In this document: piece after piece, positions 42,791-53,284 of the stretch
Position numbering within the stretch: position 1 is the first letter of the stretch
How the letters are laid out: each line of letters opens with the position of its first letter
From: Heliopora coerulea
Lineage: Eukaryota > Cnidaria > Anthozoa > Scleralcyonacea > Helioporidae
Direction of reading: 5' to 3'
Assembly: GCA_030142905.1 (NCBI GenBank)
Contig: JASJOG010000289.1
Span: 124,001-188,000 of the forward strand
Length of the DNA: 64,000 nt
Program-made: the position numbers and the translations under genes
Notes under the pieces: generated by a model
What the model was told of the DNA's origin: nothing
What the model saw: the letters and a program-made list of their open reading frames with translations, nothing else
The model's database searches: none

Positions 42791-43126
42791 GTATTGTATT
42801 GAAGTTTTGTTTATTATGATAGGCATGGCTAACTTTACTGGTTTTAATTCAATACAAAACAATCGTGACTCCGAAGATTGAAATAATTTTTATTCTCTAT
42901 GTTTTGACTAACTTGTAGTCATCATCACGAAACTACAAGATTGTCCAAAGGGGTTGAGAATAATAATGATTTCAATCTTCAGACTCACCATTCCTTTGTA
43001 TTCTAATTAGAATACTCAGTTGTCATCGAAATTTGCTAGTTTTGTGTCGGTATTTAAACGAAATAACCTTCTGTTACGCGTCACGAATTACCGTCAAAAG
43101 TTTACGACGAACTGTTTTTGTTTTAG

Positions 43127-43190
43127 AAATGGGATGAACACAAGAAGAGAAATGATCATTTCCGTGACAAATTTCAAGAGCTCAAATTAG
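43127..43190 (+). CDS. Coiled-coil gene exon B
   Basis: 64 bp after GTTTTTGTTTTAG, phase 0 entry. It reads KWDEHKKRNDHFRDKFQELK then Leu and a split codon (phase 1) at TTAG|GTGTGG. Unspliced, the frame stops at 43217-43219. Its phase fits exons A and C. Confidence 0.5.
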
Positions 43191-43472
43191 GTGTGGTTAT
43201 GAATCCTCGTGCTCACTAATATGATAGGTCAATCATGCACTTAATTAGAAATTTGAAAACCTTAATTTAATACCAAGCACACAAAATTGTCTAAATTGTA
43301 CCCCGCTTAGTGTTTTGCTTGTTTTCTCTTGCTCCGACAAACGAATTCCTACACCAGTTACTACCAAAATATTTCATTCTGATGTTTCAAATGTTTCAAA
43401 CTGAAGAAAAATTTAAACTCCTGTGGACGACTGTATTAGAAGGTACAACATAGAAGTCCATATTAGAAGTCC

Positions 43473-43522
43473 ATAGCAACCGTATTAGAAGGTACAACAG
43501 TACCATCTAATACGGTTGCTAT
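43473..43522. repeat. Palindrome with ~20-bp arms
   Basis: ATAGCAACCGTATTAGA...GGTAC and GTACC...TCTAATACGGTTGCTAT face each other across a few bases. A partial third copy (TATTAGAAGGTACAACA) lies at 43435-43452. In the intron between exons B and C. Confidence 0.75.
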
Positions 43523-43802
43523 TGTAAATTTAATGTCACCTTTCCAGATAAATTAATATGTTGAAGCAATCCATTGAAATGTTTTAAAGTAAGTAAAGGA
43601 GGTGAAAAAACAGTAATACTTCAATTCAGTAGCGTAAAAAAATGTTTTTGAGAAATTTGGAAAGTTTTCTCAAACTTTAGCTTCAACTACCACCGTAACT
43701 TCAGGAACTCTCACTTGGTGGCGTAAGACTTCTATTATTTTAGTCTGGCGAATCCCAGACGATTTTACTCATCAAGAGGAGAGCTCCCGCAGTGAAGGAG
43801 TT

Positions 43803-44027
43803 ATAACCATCTCAGTTATGACTATCTCGACGATGACCAGCTCAATGATGACCAGCTCAATTACTACCAGCTCAATGATAACCATCTTAGTTATGACCAT
43901 TTCAATCATGACCATCTTAGTTGTGACCATCTCAGTTGTGACCATTTTAATTATGATAATGTCAATTATGACAAGGTCAGTCATGACAATATCAGTCATG
44001 ACTATCTCAGTAATAACCAACTCAATT
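43803..44027. repeat. 15-bp minisatellite, exactly 15 units
   Basis: 225 bp of units like ATGACCATCTCAGTT with no length variation, which leaves long open frames on both strands (pentapeptide repeats such as MTISV). It starts where an M1 MITE copy ends (GCAGTGAAGGAG), so it seems to have grown from that edge. It is intronic, between exons B and C of the coiled-coil gene. Confidence 0.9.
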
Positions 44028-44162
44028 AACTCTTCCACGTTGGGGGGAGAGGTTAATCTAGGGGAGAGCTCCCGCAGTGAAAAGATTATTGTAAATTGTG
44101 AATTAGTAGTTGAAAGTTTATTAATGATAATTATCCTCATTCTTCCCATCTTCCTCCGTTAG

Positions 44163-44202
44163 AGGTGAAGAGTCAAGAGAACGAGCGTGAAAAGTTAGCC
44201 GG
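44163..44202 (+). CDS. Coiled-coil gene exon C
   Basis: 40 bp after CTTCCTCCGTTAG, a strong acceptor. Two bases complete the codon from exon B (Glu), then VKSQENEREKLA and GG before GTGAGA (phase 2 exit). The reading continues the charged heptads of exon B. Confidence 0.55.
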
Positions 44203-44311
44203 GTGAGAAGAGCTATCTGATTTTGTTACCCTGTGATATGCGTGTTTTGGCCAAAATGCTGGACGAGAATATTCGTTGAAGCATTTTAGAAGCTGCATTT
44301 TCTTGATATAG

Positions 44312-44396
44312 TGAAAATGACAATATTTCTCGCGAGGCTGACCTAAAGAACAACAACACGGAGTTAGAAAGAAATATAGATCATCTTGAAGAAATG
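44312..44396 (+). CDS. Coiled-coil gene exon D
   Basis: 85 bp after TTTTCTTGATATAG. One base completes Gly, then ENDNISREADLKNNNTELER and NIDHLEEM lead to ATG|GTAAGC, a strong donor, leaving in phase 0. Exons A-D give over 80 residues of uninterrupted charged, proline-poor sequence with Leu/Ile at heptad spacing, which supports a real coiled coil. Function not recognised. Confidence 0.6.
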
Positions 44397-44922
44397 GTAA
44401 GCTCCATAGCGCAGACGCACACTTGATTCTACACTGCTCACCACCGGACACTTTTTCTGGACAAATTACCTGATTGGAAGTGGCGAAGCTAACTATAGGA
44501 ACCGGTCATGCTATGGAAATTTAACATTACCTAAGCACATATCAACAGATCACGCTACGCAAAATTAAGATGATGTACGATATTCAGGGAGTGTTTGTAT
44601 GGTAGCGAGCCAGCTCTCTTGGTAGGCATGGGTCCTAATAAGAGGGCTGAATTTCACTTCTCCTTTACATGGGAATTTTCTGACCCTTCCAGCAGGACTG
44701 GAATTCCCAAACCTCCTAGGCGAGATCTAGGGTAGTCAATAGTGAGATTCCGCTTGGGAGGGGTTGTCTTCTTCTCATGTAAACGTTGACAAATATTACA
44801 AGGGATTTCACCGGAAAGCGAGATTTGTTTTATGTTTTGCGAAACAAACAGTTTTAACAGTTTAGGTCTGGGGAGTATTATTGACGTTTATCGTGTTTCT
44901 TGCGAAAAACAACAGTTTGCAG

Positions 44923-45015
44923 GAATCGATATTGGAGAAACAAGACGGAACTTCCATGAAATTCCCATTTCTTTGCCGAACGTTTGACCTGGACGTCTCT
45001 TTTGAGGATTCGTAA
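44923..45015 (+). CDS. Possible terminal exon of the coiled-coil gene
   Basis: After CAGTTTGCAG (AG at 44921-44922), phase 0 entry, 30 codons (ESILEKQDGTSMKFPFLCRT, FDLDVSFEDS) and TAA at 45013-45015. Phase fits exon D. The acceptor tract is only moderately pyrimidine-rich. Confidence 0.4.
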   Translation, partial: ESILEKQDGTSMKFPFLCRTFDLDVSFEDS

Positions 45016-45079
45016 GATATTTATACTATAACATTAAGCTGTAATTGTTATTCTGAAGGAGTTCTGTCTGATTTTAAGT

Positions 45080-45345
45080 CATATTTAAAAACTGAGCAGC
45101 AGTGCTTTATCGGGTTCAAGACACGAGACGATAGCCGAGTGTTTTAGATTCGATAAAGCAGATATTGCGAGTTTTTTAAATGATTCGGAAACGAACTCCT
45201 TAATACGCTAATTCTCGAAGAAATTTTGAAAATTTATGTTTTCTAAGCCGAGAAAATTTGATGAGAAAAGTAAACACGTTTGTCTCACATTTAAAATCAC
45301 GATATGGTTACGATTTTGCTTACTGTTTTCCTCAGGAATAATTAC
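45080..45345 (+). repeat. Interspersed repeat R1, copy 1
   Basis: Starts GTGCTTTATCGGGTTCAAGAC and has ACGATAGCCGAGTG, GAACTCCTTAATACGCTAATT, and TTATGTTTTCTAAGCCGAGAAAA. Other copies: 51985-52262 (-), 54495-54710 (-), 60100-60360 (+). Three of the four abut (TA)n runs. Class unknown. Confidence 0.65.
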
Positions 45346-46443
45346 ATTTGAATTTTTTAAAAAACCTGTAAATAAGGAGGCAAAATTATCAAAATGGTAG
45401 TATAACCGTCCTGACATTTTCTCTTGGGACTTTTTCAACTATAACAGGACAAAGCTTTGCTAATGTAAATTTTGTGATGACAAGCCACTTTCCATGTTCG
45501 TTCTTTGACTTTTTTTTTGATTACCATAGAATGCAGTTTGCAACCAAGCTCAAGAACCAAACACATTAGTCTCACTTCTTGTTTGTCAGGTATTGTGATT
45601 TTACAGCTAGTAATGCGAAGGGGCGTTCACATCTGCATGCCATCCTCAGCCTTGGACTGGATTTCGACTGGAAATCCACTTGTAAACGCAATCGGACGAA
45701 AATTTGAAATGGTTTTGACCACCCGTTTGAGGTGATCTGAGAGAAGGCTGACTTTGTACTCACAGTGTACAGTCCAAATTCTGTTTAACTTTCCTTATGT
45801 GAACAGAGGTAAAAAAGTTCCAGATGATTTTACCAAGAGAAAAGACTATTTAGTATTACCAGCTCACAATTTCAAAAACTAAATAATAAAACATAAACAG
45901 AAGAATGTCATTATCTTTGCTTGATATTCACGTTATAAACAAGACAAGACTAAGACGACGGTGAGCTGTTATAACTTGAATATCAAGCAAACAAGATGAC
46001 GTTGTTTGCTTTGTGTTTTGCTCTTTAAAAGAGTAACATGAATAGAAAAATAACAGTTCATCAAAGTTTTATTGGCGTCGATCATGTATGTTTCATGGCA
46101 TTTTGCGTTTTGTAAAGTTTGCCAGAGGTAAGTATTAATGTTACAAATTTTGAATCCCCTCCTTCCTGGAAATTTTGGAATTTATGACTTTTGACGCAGA
46201 ATTTGTTGCGTTTTGGGGCGATACCGCATTCCTACAACACGTCGAAAAAAGTACTGATGATACGGTCTCTGTAGAAGAGAACATGGGAGTGAGTTCTTTC
46301 CAGTAGTTTCCTTTTTTCTCGTGAAATATTCTGAAAATGTGCTGTTTGTTTGGCTGAAATCATCGTTTGTACGACTCAACTGTGGCATTCAGTGACGAAT
46401 GCAAGAAACTGTAATCCTGGCCAAAAAATATTGGGACAACACT

Positions 46444-46543
46444 TTAACTCTTTCCCGGCACCGTAAGATATCTATCATTTTACTGTGGCTAACGATAGAG
46501 GATTTTGCTCGTCAAAGGGTCACATCCCGCCTCGAAAGAGTTA
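46444..46543. mobile_element. MITE family M1, full copy
   Basis: 100 bp with ends TTAACTCTTTCCCGG and CTCGAAAGAGTTAG. The core is ACTGTGGCTAACGATAGAGGATTTTGCTCGTC. The inverted ends are about 11 bp. Confidence 0.7.
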
Positions 46544-46825
46544 GAATAGATAGTACGATTGCGCTTTTCACTTCCCTCCTTGAACGTTGCGAGTTTTTTT
46601 TTCAGCTTTTTGCTTTGCATGTGGCCAATACGGCGAGCATCATCTGACATGGTGGTATGAAGCAACATTGATGGAGGGGAGGAAGGAGAGGAAGGAAAGG
46701 GAGAGCGAGCGATATTTCCTCTTTCGTCTTTAGTATGGTTAGCAGGGAGGTACGTGCCTCGCTGTCTCAGGTATTTTTGGCTAGGATTGCAGGCACTGAA
46801 AATACCAAGATCTTTAGGCTTCTGC

Positions 46826-47040
46826 TCAGGTTGCACTTACGTCGAATGTGCATCTTAGCTCACCATCTGTTTCGGTAGCTCAATGGTTTGAGCATCTCGT
46901 TGCCATCAGTCATCAGAAGGTTGCGGGCTCGATCTCCATCTAGGGGTCAGAAATTGTTTTTCTGAGGTTAGAAATCGACGAACGTTCATTTATCATTCAG
47001 GGTATGAGCAAGCTCCCACATTTTCAGAATATTTATCTAA
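46826..47040 (+). mobile_element. SINE family A, plus copy
   Basis: A box GGTAGCTCAATGG, B box GGGCTCGATCTCC and a full tail to CAAGCTCCCACATTTTC. Followed in tandem by the next copy. Confidence 0.75.
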
Positions 47041-47078
47041 TCCATAGCAATGTTAATAACATGTAGTGGCTTCCGCTC

Positions 47079-47285
47079 AGGTCGCACATATGTCGAACTT
47101 GCACCTGCGCTCACTATTTAAGTCTCGGTAGCTCAATGGTTAAGGCGTCTCACCGGTCATCAGAAGATTGCTGGTTTGATCCCCGTCTGGGGCTCAGAAA
47201 TCGTCTTTCTGAGGATAGAAGTTGATGAACATTTATCTTCATTCAAGATATCTGCAAGCTCCCACATTTCCAAAGTATATATCTC
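47079..47285 (+). mobile_element. SINE family A, plus copy (tandem)
   Basis: Leader CAGGTCGCACATATGTCG, A box, B box GGTTTGATCCC and full tail. Head-to-tail with the copy at 46826, unlike the inverted pairs elsewhere. Confidence 0.75.
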
Positions 47286-47559
47286 AGTAGTTTTATATGT
47301 TCGATTGTATATTTGTTTTTGTCAGGTGTATTGTGGGATATTTAAAATTGTATGATTTCTCAAGTATTAACGTCTGACTGTGTTGAAAAAATCAACAATC
47401 GGGGGCATGATTAAAGTTGAACTCTGGGGGCTGTACCTCGTAGATGTTGCTCGACTAATCACGTTATTGCCTGAAATATTTCACAAAATATCTTAGAATG
47501 CGTCAGAATCAGTCTCAGGAGAGACTAAAATGCAAAATTTTACTACCTGGATTACCCTA

Positions 47560-47765
47560 ACAGCTCCCTAAGTTGTTCTCCCTAGAGGTCTAGTAAGGGC
47601 CACCCCTGATGCTTCTAGTGTTACCACATGAACAAACCGAAGTCCCCGGAGAAAACCTGCGATTACTCGTGGTAGAGTAAAACAAGACAACATTCTTCTT
47701 ACATTTGACGAAAAAAATGTTAATGAGGTAACTGCATGAGGCTGGAATGGAACCCTAGTCACAGT
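47560..47765 (-). mobile_element. SINE family B copy
   Basis: Contains GTTCTCCCTAGAGGTCTAGTAAGGGCC, CCCCGGAGAAAACC and a degenerate minus-strand B box (GGAATGGAACCC on plus). Confidence 0.6.
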
Positions 47766-47774
47766 GGTCTGAAT

Positions 47775-47985
47775 ACCTTTTCCATGGTTGTGAATGTTTT
47801 CAAAGCCGAACCAAACAAAAACTAAAGAATAAAGTCTTGCGAAGGACTGGAACTGACGTACAAGACCACAAAGAGGACTGAAACTAACGGACAAAATTCT
47901 CTCCAAGGGCGGCCATCTTGGCTTCACTTTTTGCCTGTGCGATTTGGGAGTTAGCATTCCAGATATGGAAATCAAGCTCAATGGT
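47775..47985. repeat. Interspersed repeat R2, copy 1
   Basis: Shares TCCATGGT.GTGAATGTTTTC, ACTGA/ACTAAAGA.TAAAGTC, GACGTACAAG and TTAGCATTCCA.ATATGGAAATC with 63480-63705, and in inverse with 63150-63320. Class unknown. Confidence 0.6.
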
Positions 47986-48079
47986 AATTTTTAAGTCAAA
48001 ATATCTCCTATGGATGACTAATTTTGCAAATTAGACTAATTAGTTTTTATGTCTTTACCGTCGCATAGTGACTCAGACT

Positions 48080-50930
48080 AGAATCAAGTATGAAACAAGA
48101 CGTACCCCATACCCCGCGTACCTGGTACCAAGACTGTCCCGCGATAGGCAGGCAGGTTGACAGTCAATGTATTTTCCGCTGGTATGCAAGCCAATTTGCA
48201 TTTCCTTGCGATCTTAAAGAATCTGCATTTTTTGCCACAAAGGACCACACCCCTATTTTCTATTGGTCCATCATTATTTAAACGCGAAGCCAGACACTCT
48301 GGCATTCTCTCACTCATACCAATCCAAGGCAGGTGGTTACCAACTCACCCTCCCACCCCGATCAATCGCGACGCCGAACCGATATATTTGCCCTCTAAGC
48401 CCTGATACTGCGTTTTATTCCGACAGTTAGGCCGTACGGAATTTAGTTCAAATAAACAACGATGTCATAGATGCCAACGTCTCTGATACTGGGCTAAATA
48501 CTGCAGATCACCGTGACCAGTTAATTACCAACCAAACCGCAGCGGATTCGCCTTTCCAAACGCCACCTATTATTATAGACCAGGAGGAGGAGCAGGAGGA
48601 TATACTAGCGAAGGAAGATCTACTCGAATGTGAAGAACCCAACGACAGCCTACTTCAGTACATTTCTGAGGTATATGAAGATTATGAGCGTGAATTACAG
48701 CCTGTATCAGCTAGAGTAAATGGCGGTCTTAAAAGTAACATTGGATTTTGAAAACGTATCGGGGCGCCTAAATTTGTCCTTTCAGTTATTCAGGAAGGAT
48801 ACAAGATCCCCTTCTTACAAACCCCTCCATCGAATACGCAAATAAACAATAAATCAGCCTTACTTCACATCGAATTCGTCTAACAGGCCATTTCCGAGCT
48901 ATTAGACTCAGACAGAGTCCTAGAAATCAACACACCACCTACCTCACCAATCCTCTGTCAGTGTCAGTACAACCGTAAGGGGGGAATGAGGTTGACTGTA
49001 GACCTCAGACACATCAACAAATACGTAAGAAGAGGTAAAATAAAATACGAGAAATGGAAAATAGCACTGTCATATTTCCAAAAAAGATCATACATGATCT
49101 TCGTTTTGAAAAGTGGTTATGACCACATTGATATTCACACCGATTACCAAACGTTTCTGGGATTTGCTTGGAAATATCTTTACCGTCCTTCGCTTTGGGT
49201 TATCCACTGCGCCTCATATATTTACAAAATGCCTGAAGCCTTTCGAAAAATACTGGGGATTACAAGGGGCAAACGTAGTCCTTTGCCAGGATGACGGGTG
49301 GTTAACAAAAAGAAATTATAACGATTGTCTAAAACTATCTAACAACATCAGATCAATCCTAAAAAACGGGGGCCTTATAACGAACGATGGCAAATCGGTA
49401 TGGGAACCATGGCAGAAGATCGTTTAGTTAGGGCACCATCCTGATTACGGAAAGCAGGATCAGTCATGTTTTCTATACAATTCAGCGGCTAATTGACCAC
49501 TAGTTTACTGTTTCGGCAAAAGAACTAGCCTCATTTACGGGCAAAACAATCTCCAATAGCCCAATCACGCGAAACAATTGGCACGTGACTAGGCACTGCA
49601 ATATGTCAATAGCGGAGTCAAAGGACTGGGACTCAAAATTTACTTTAGACGAATGCAGTATCAGGGAGATTCACTTCTGGAGGGATAATTTGGAAGGAGC
49701 GAAATTAGGGGATATCAGCCACAACCATACCTAATCGCATTACGTTGTTTATTCAGACGCCAACGCATCAGGTTGCGGGGCGCACATGAACTTAAATAGC
49801 GATCACATATGTCGTAGACAATGGGACAATTACGAGCGCAGGCGGAGTTCCACTTGGAGAGAGTTGTCCGCAGTCGAATACGCACTGAAGTCATTTTTGC
49901 CTATACTTTAACAATCATAAGTTAAGTGGTTTATCGACAGTCAAGCCGCACGCAGCATGGCCAAAGTCGGTAGTATGAAGAAAGATTTACAATGTATTGC
50001 CTTAAGAATTTACCAGTTATATTTGGAACACAGAATTGGGCTCGTAGTCGAGTGGATCCCATATACTGAAATCGAAAGAGCCGATTTCATAAGTCGCCTT
50101 ATCGACCTAGAGGTCGGACAAATCACCTCCGTATGTTTCGACACTTTGCAACGCGCATGGAGTACACACACCGTAGATTGCTTCGCGAATTATTTCATCA
50201 CAAAAACGGCACGATTCATGGCATAGGAAACCGGGATGCGCGGAGGTCGACTTTTTCGTACAAAACTTGACGGGAGAAAGTTGCCTCGTGGTTCCCCCCG
50301 CCACCCTTATCACCAGAGCCTTACACCACCTCCATAAACAAAAGGCACTTGCTCTAGTAGTAGTTTCGTATTGGCCCTCATGATATTTCTGGCCATTTAT
50401 TTCCAAGCGTTTGGCTTATTTCATTATCGACTACCAAGTATTCCAAGGCACGGAAGCGTTAACACACGGAAGGACCACTGATGTACTTCTTGGTTCAAAC
50501 AGGTTCCTTGGCTAAATATTGGTACTCAGGATGAAATTCTACCAGACAATTTAGATATTAGCGACGACACAGTGAAAACGGAAGGTGTTCGGGCAATTAA
50601 CGACCAATCGATTGGAGCCTGTTCAGGAGCACTGCCGTTAACGTAAAGGGTGCCGGACGCAACGGGAAAAGCACTGGCTGCAACACTAATGGCGCTGGCC
50701 CAACGAAAAGGCGCTGGACAACGGCCCTGTAACATTGAAAAGGGCACAGGCCCAAGCACACTGCATTAAACTCAATCGTATTACGTATAGTAGAACGTCC
50801 ACACGGAGTAACGCCCATTATATCGTAAGCACCCACCAATATTTATTTCTTCTTTTCAGACGTTTCGTACCTGCGAGGAGTGGAGAAAAGTTCCTGAAAA
50901 TATTAGGCGAAGCTCAACTTCCAACCTTTT
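48080..50930 (+). mobile_element. Dead DIRS-type retroelement
   Basis: In order: an acidic region (48440-48750, IIIDQEEEQEDILAKEDLLE), DIRS-type reverse transcriptase, RNase H, and the DIRS C-terminal domain. The tyrosine recombinase expected for DIRS was not found. Element ends are not defined and are estimated from coding content. Confidence 0.65.
48760..50560 (+). pseudogene. DIRS pol remnant: RT, RNase H and C-terminal domain
   Basis: RT starts with IGAPKFVL (about 48758) and SALLHIEFV, then a stop (TAA near 48880), RVLEINTPPTSPIL and GGMRLTVDLRHINKYV (to about 49030). LKSGYDHIDIHTDYQTFLGF follows. A frameshift near 49150-49200 leads to FGLSTAPHIFTK and VVLCQDDGW, a decayed YLDD box. RNase H follows with VYSDANASGCGAH at about 49746 and WRELSAVEYALKSF, then SQAARSMAKVGSMKKDL. 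STHTVDCFANYF (about 50160) begins the conserved C-terminal domain, with the rest in another frame. Several stops and shifts make it non-functional. RLTVDLRHINKY and the STxTVDxFA motif are diagnostic for DIRS/Pat-like elements. Confidence 0.8.
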
Positions 50931-51019
50931 AAGGTGAGTTTAAATGTGCTACTGCAAGAGTGAAATCTGAATATTGTTTTATTCTTAGATTAGTGTTTAT
51001 CTATTTCAGCATTTAAGGC

Positions 51020-51420
51020 TGTTTTATCCGCAACCAACAAAGGTCTGGGGCATCAACCTGCTGTACAGATTGTCTTCTGGTTCTTGGGCTAACAGGGCAG
51101 GTATGCCCACACCTCTTGCAGCTGCCAGCCAATTCAGCCAGGCTGAGGCTTTTGGCTACCTGTCTACCCAACTGGCAAGGCAGGGACACCATTCCCTCGG
51201 TAATCTCATCAAAGCCTGCTTGTTTTATAGAGACCACTGGCTTCGATATCGATGTCCTGCCTACCTATGTATGGTTTTATTTCGGAGTTTCCTTCTCTTA
51301 GATAAGCTGCCATCCAAAGCTAAAGAGTCTTATCCATTCTTGGCTTAGTGGTTGCTGGCACATGCCAAAGGTGCCACCCCAGACTTTGGTGGGGGGAGCG
51401 TTCACATTCCCGTAGTAGGA
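51020..51420. other. Unidentified GC-richer block
   Basis: About 400 bp with noticeably higher G+C than the flanks and no repeat partner in the window. Open on plus (MSSGSWANRAGMPTPLAAAS, with GNLIKACLFYRDHW) and on minus (LCWLRIKQP, CGHTCPVSPRTRRQ). Neither was recognised. It ends before an (ATT)n microsatellite. Confidence 0.35.
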
Positions 51421-51450
51421 TGAAGATGTGCTAGTTCTACTCCATGATTA

Positions 51451-51545
51451 TTATTATTATTATTTTTATTATTATTATTATTATTTAATAATAATAAATA
51501 ATAATAAATATATTATTATCATTATTGTTATTATCATTATTAATA
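51451..51545. repeat. (ATT)n/(AAT)n microsatellite
   Basis: ATT units switch to AATAATAAAT units, a compound palindromic microsatellite. Confidence 0.9.
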
Positions 51546-51885
51546 AGTTAATACCGACCTGGTGAAACGTCCTGATAAAACATCAGTGGATAACTCAAGG
51601 CATGAGATATTCCTGCATAAGGTCTGCAAGCATTTACCAGGGCAAAGAGCACACTTCCCAAACCCAAGTAGTTTCTTTACGTGGATCAAATTTTTCTGTG
51701 TAAGATACTCGGGAGGCCAGTTTATCGGTGTTCCTAAATCACCAAACATGTTCGCGTGAGTATAAATATTTGGCTTTTTTATAATTAACCCCTTCCCGAA
51801 GCGATGTCTCCCCTTAAATTAGTTAAATCATAGAAGTCGTATTCTGCTGGGAAAGAGTTGATTGAGATAGTTGTAATTCAGATTG

Positions 51886-51985
51886 TTAACTCTTTCCCAG
51901 TTGGAGGTCTACGCTTACGAGTAAAATAGTCTAGCATTGGCGAGAGCGAAATAAGGGAAGACTGATCCTGTCAGAAAAGAGTAAT
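51886..51985. mobile_element. MITE family M1 copy
   Basis: TTAACTCTTTCCCAG at the left, a core in the opposite orientation (TACGAGTAAAATAGTCTAGCATTGG), and GTCAGAAAAGAGTAA at the right. A partial second copy precedes it at 51785-51860. Confidence 0.6.
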
Positions 51986-52262
51986 AATTCATGAGGAAAA
52001 TACAAAAGAAAATCATAGCCGTGTTGGGTCTTTATAAGTGATGAAGACACATGCGACTTCATATGGGAAGAAGAAGTTCATATTTTCGGCTTACATAAGG
52101 TAAATTTCCAAACTTTCTTTGCGAATTAGCGTATTACGAAGTTCATTTAAGAAGACATCTAAAAAACTCGCACAGTTCGTGCTTTATCGGATCTGAAATA
52201 CTCGGCTATCGCCTCGTGTTTTAAATCCCGATAAAGCACTCCAGCTCGGTTATTAAATATTA
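51985..52262 (-). repeat. Interspersed repeat R1, copy 2
   Basis: Reverse orientation: TTCGGCTTACATAAGG, GAATTAGCGTATTACGAAGTTC, GTGCTTTATCGGATCTG, CTCGGCTATCGCCTCG. It ends directly at the (TA)n run before the Penelope pair. Confidence 0.65.
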
Positions 52263-52270
52263 CATGTATG

Positions 52271-52274
<4 letters not shown>

Positions 52275-52347
<73 letters not shown>

Positions 52348-52498
52348 TATTTACATATTTACTATAATATGTTACTATAATATTTATTATATACTTTATT
52401 ATATTATATATTATTATTATTATTATTCTACTTTTATATTATTATTAATATATTTATACTATTATTGTATTATATATATATATATATTTATTATAATA
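52275..52498. repeat. (TA)n/(TATG)n microsatellite, left flank of the Penelope pair
   Basis: TA x ~19, then TATG x ~7, then TTATTA and TATA runs up to the start of the left Penelope arm. Confidence 0.9.
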
Positions 52499-53257
52499 GC
52501 AAGACAAGGTAAATTTGGGTTACTTCATAAAGATTTACTACAAATTTGTTTCGTATGGCAAGCTGAGCCTGCCACACTCGTCAGGTAGTGATCGCGTGTG
52601 ATATAGTTGCCTAGGAGACTTGATAGTGTCTATAGAGGTTACGTCGTGCAATGAAAATGCAGGATGAATTAACAAATATTACAGAGGAAGTGTTTTTTCC
52701 TATGTCTACAAGTTGTGATTAGTTCGTTTCTGGAATTTAATGAGCTTAGCTCAGGGTGGCAGATGATAAGGAATTTTTCATGCAAACATAAATTACATTT
52801 TTTTGTGCTGCTAGAATACCCTTTACACCGTCTGATAATTTGCCACATCAACGAAAATTTGATGTTATTGTCCCTTAAGTTCCAAATGTATTTGCATATG
52901 GCCGTGCTATTTCTCTGAGTCGGGTTTCTACAGGAGCTCGTGTGATTGTTATATCGGGACTTGAAGGTGCCTTCAGTGATACCGATGTAGGTCTCAGCTT
53001 TGCTGTTGTCTTTTCTCTTTACCGTTGCTTGTTATACAACTCTGTCTGTTAAGCACTTTCCGACTAGCGGGCAGGATTCTTTATGGCGGCAGTTGCAATT
53101 AGAGAGTCAGGTGGATTGGATTGAGTCTGGGTTTCTTTGCTGAGTATGTGTTTGTTGTGTGATGCGATGATGTTTGTGACGTTTGGCATGCAGCTATAGC
53201 TTAATTTCAAAGTGTTCCGATTAAATATTTTGTGAAGCGGGTGGTTTCATGGAAAGG
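52499..53257 (-). pseudogene. Penelope-like copy, inverted left arm
   Basis: The minus strand reads the C-terminal region of a Penelope-like element: the [16 protein letters not shown] block, the CNC and C-P-L cysteine region, a GIY-YIG endonuclease (YIGITEGTF, as in the right copy), WQIIRRCKGYSSSTKKCNLC and LHEKFLIICHPELSSLNSRN, then 3' UTR with a hammerhead-like fold. It is 5'-truncated at 53257. It keeps GAG in CHPELS where the right arm has TAG, but shares the TAA in RVV*QATV with the right arm. Confidence 0.85.
52534..52592 (-). ncRNA. Hammerhead ribozyme-like fold, left copy
   Basis: The minus strand matches the fold at 54181-54240 over its core: CTGACGA, stem II TGTGGCA/TGCCATA, GAAA, short stem III and GTA. 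Hammerheads are known from Penelope-like elements, where they process the RNA. Confidence 0.65.
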
Positions 53258-53284
53258 ACTCGTTTGTAGTACCAGAAAAACATT

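Noticed and set aside
43818..44162. Repetitive protein encoded by the 15-bp minisatellite
   Set aside because: Open frames on both strands follow automatically from a 15-bp period without stops. The array lies in an intron of the phase-matched gene.
45505..45763. Overlapping open frames on both strands
   Set aside because: No splice-site support or recognisable motif, and neither strand shows a convincing protein.
46489..46836. Minus-strand open frame of 115 codons
   Set aside because: It overlaps an M1 MITE at one end and purine-rich low-complexity sequence in the middle. No family recognised.
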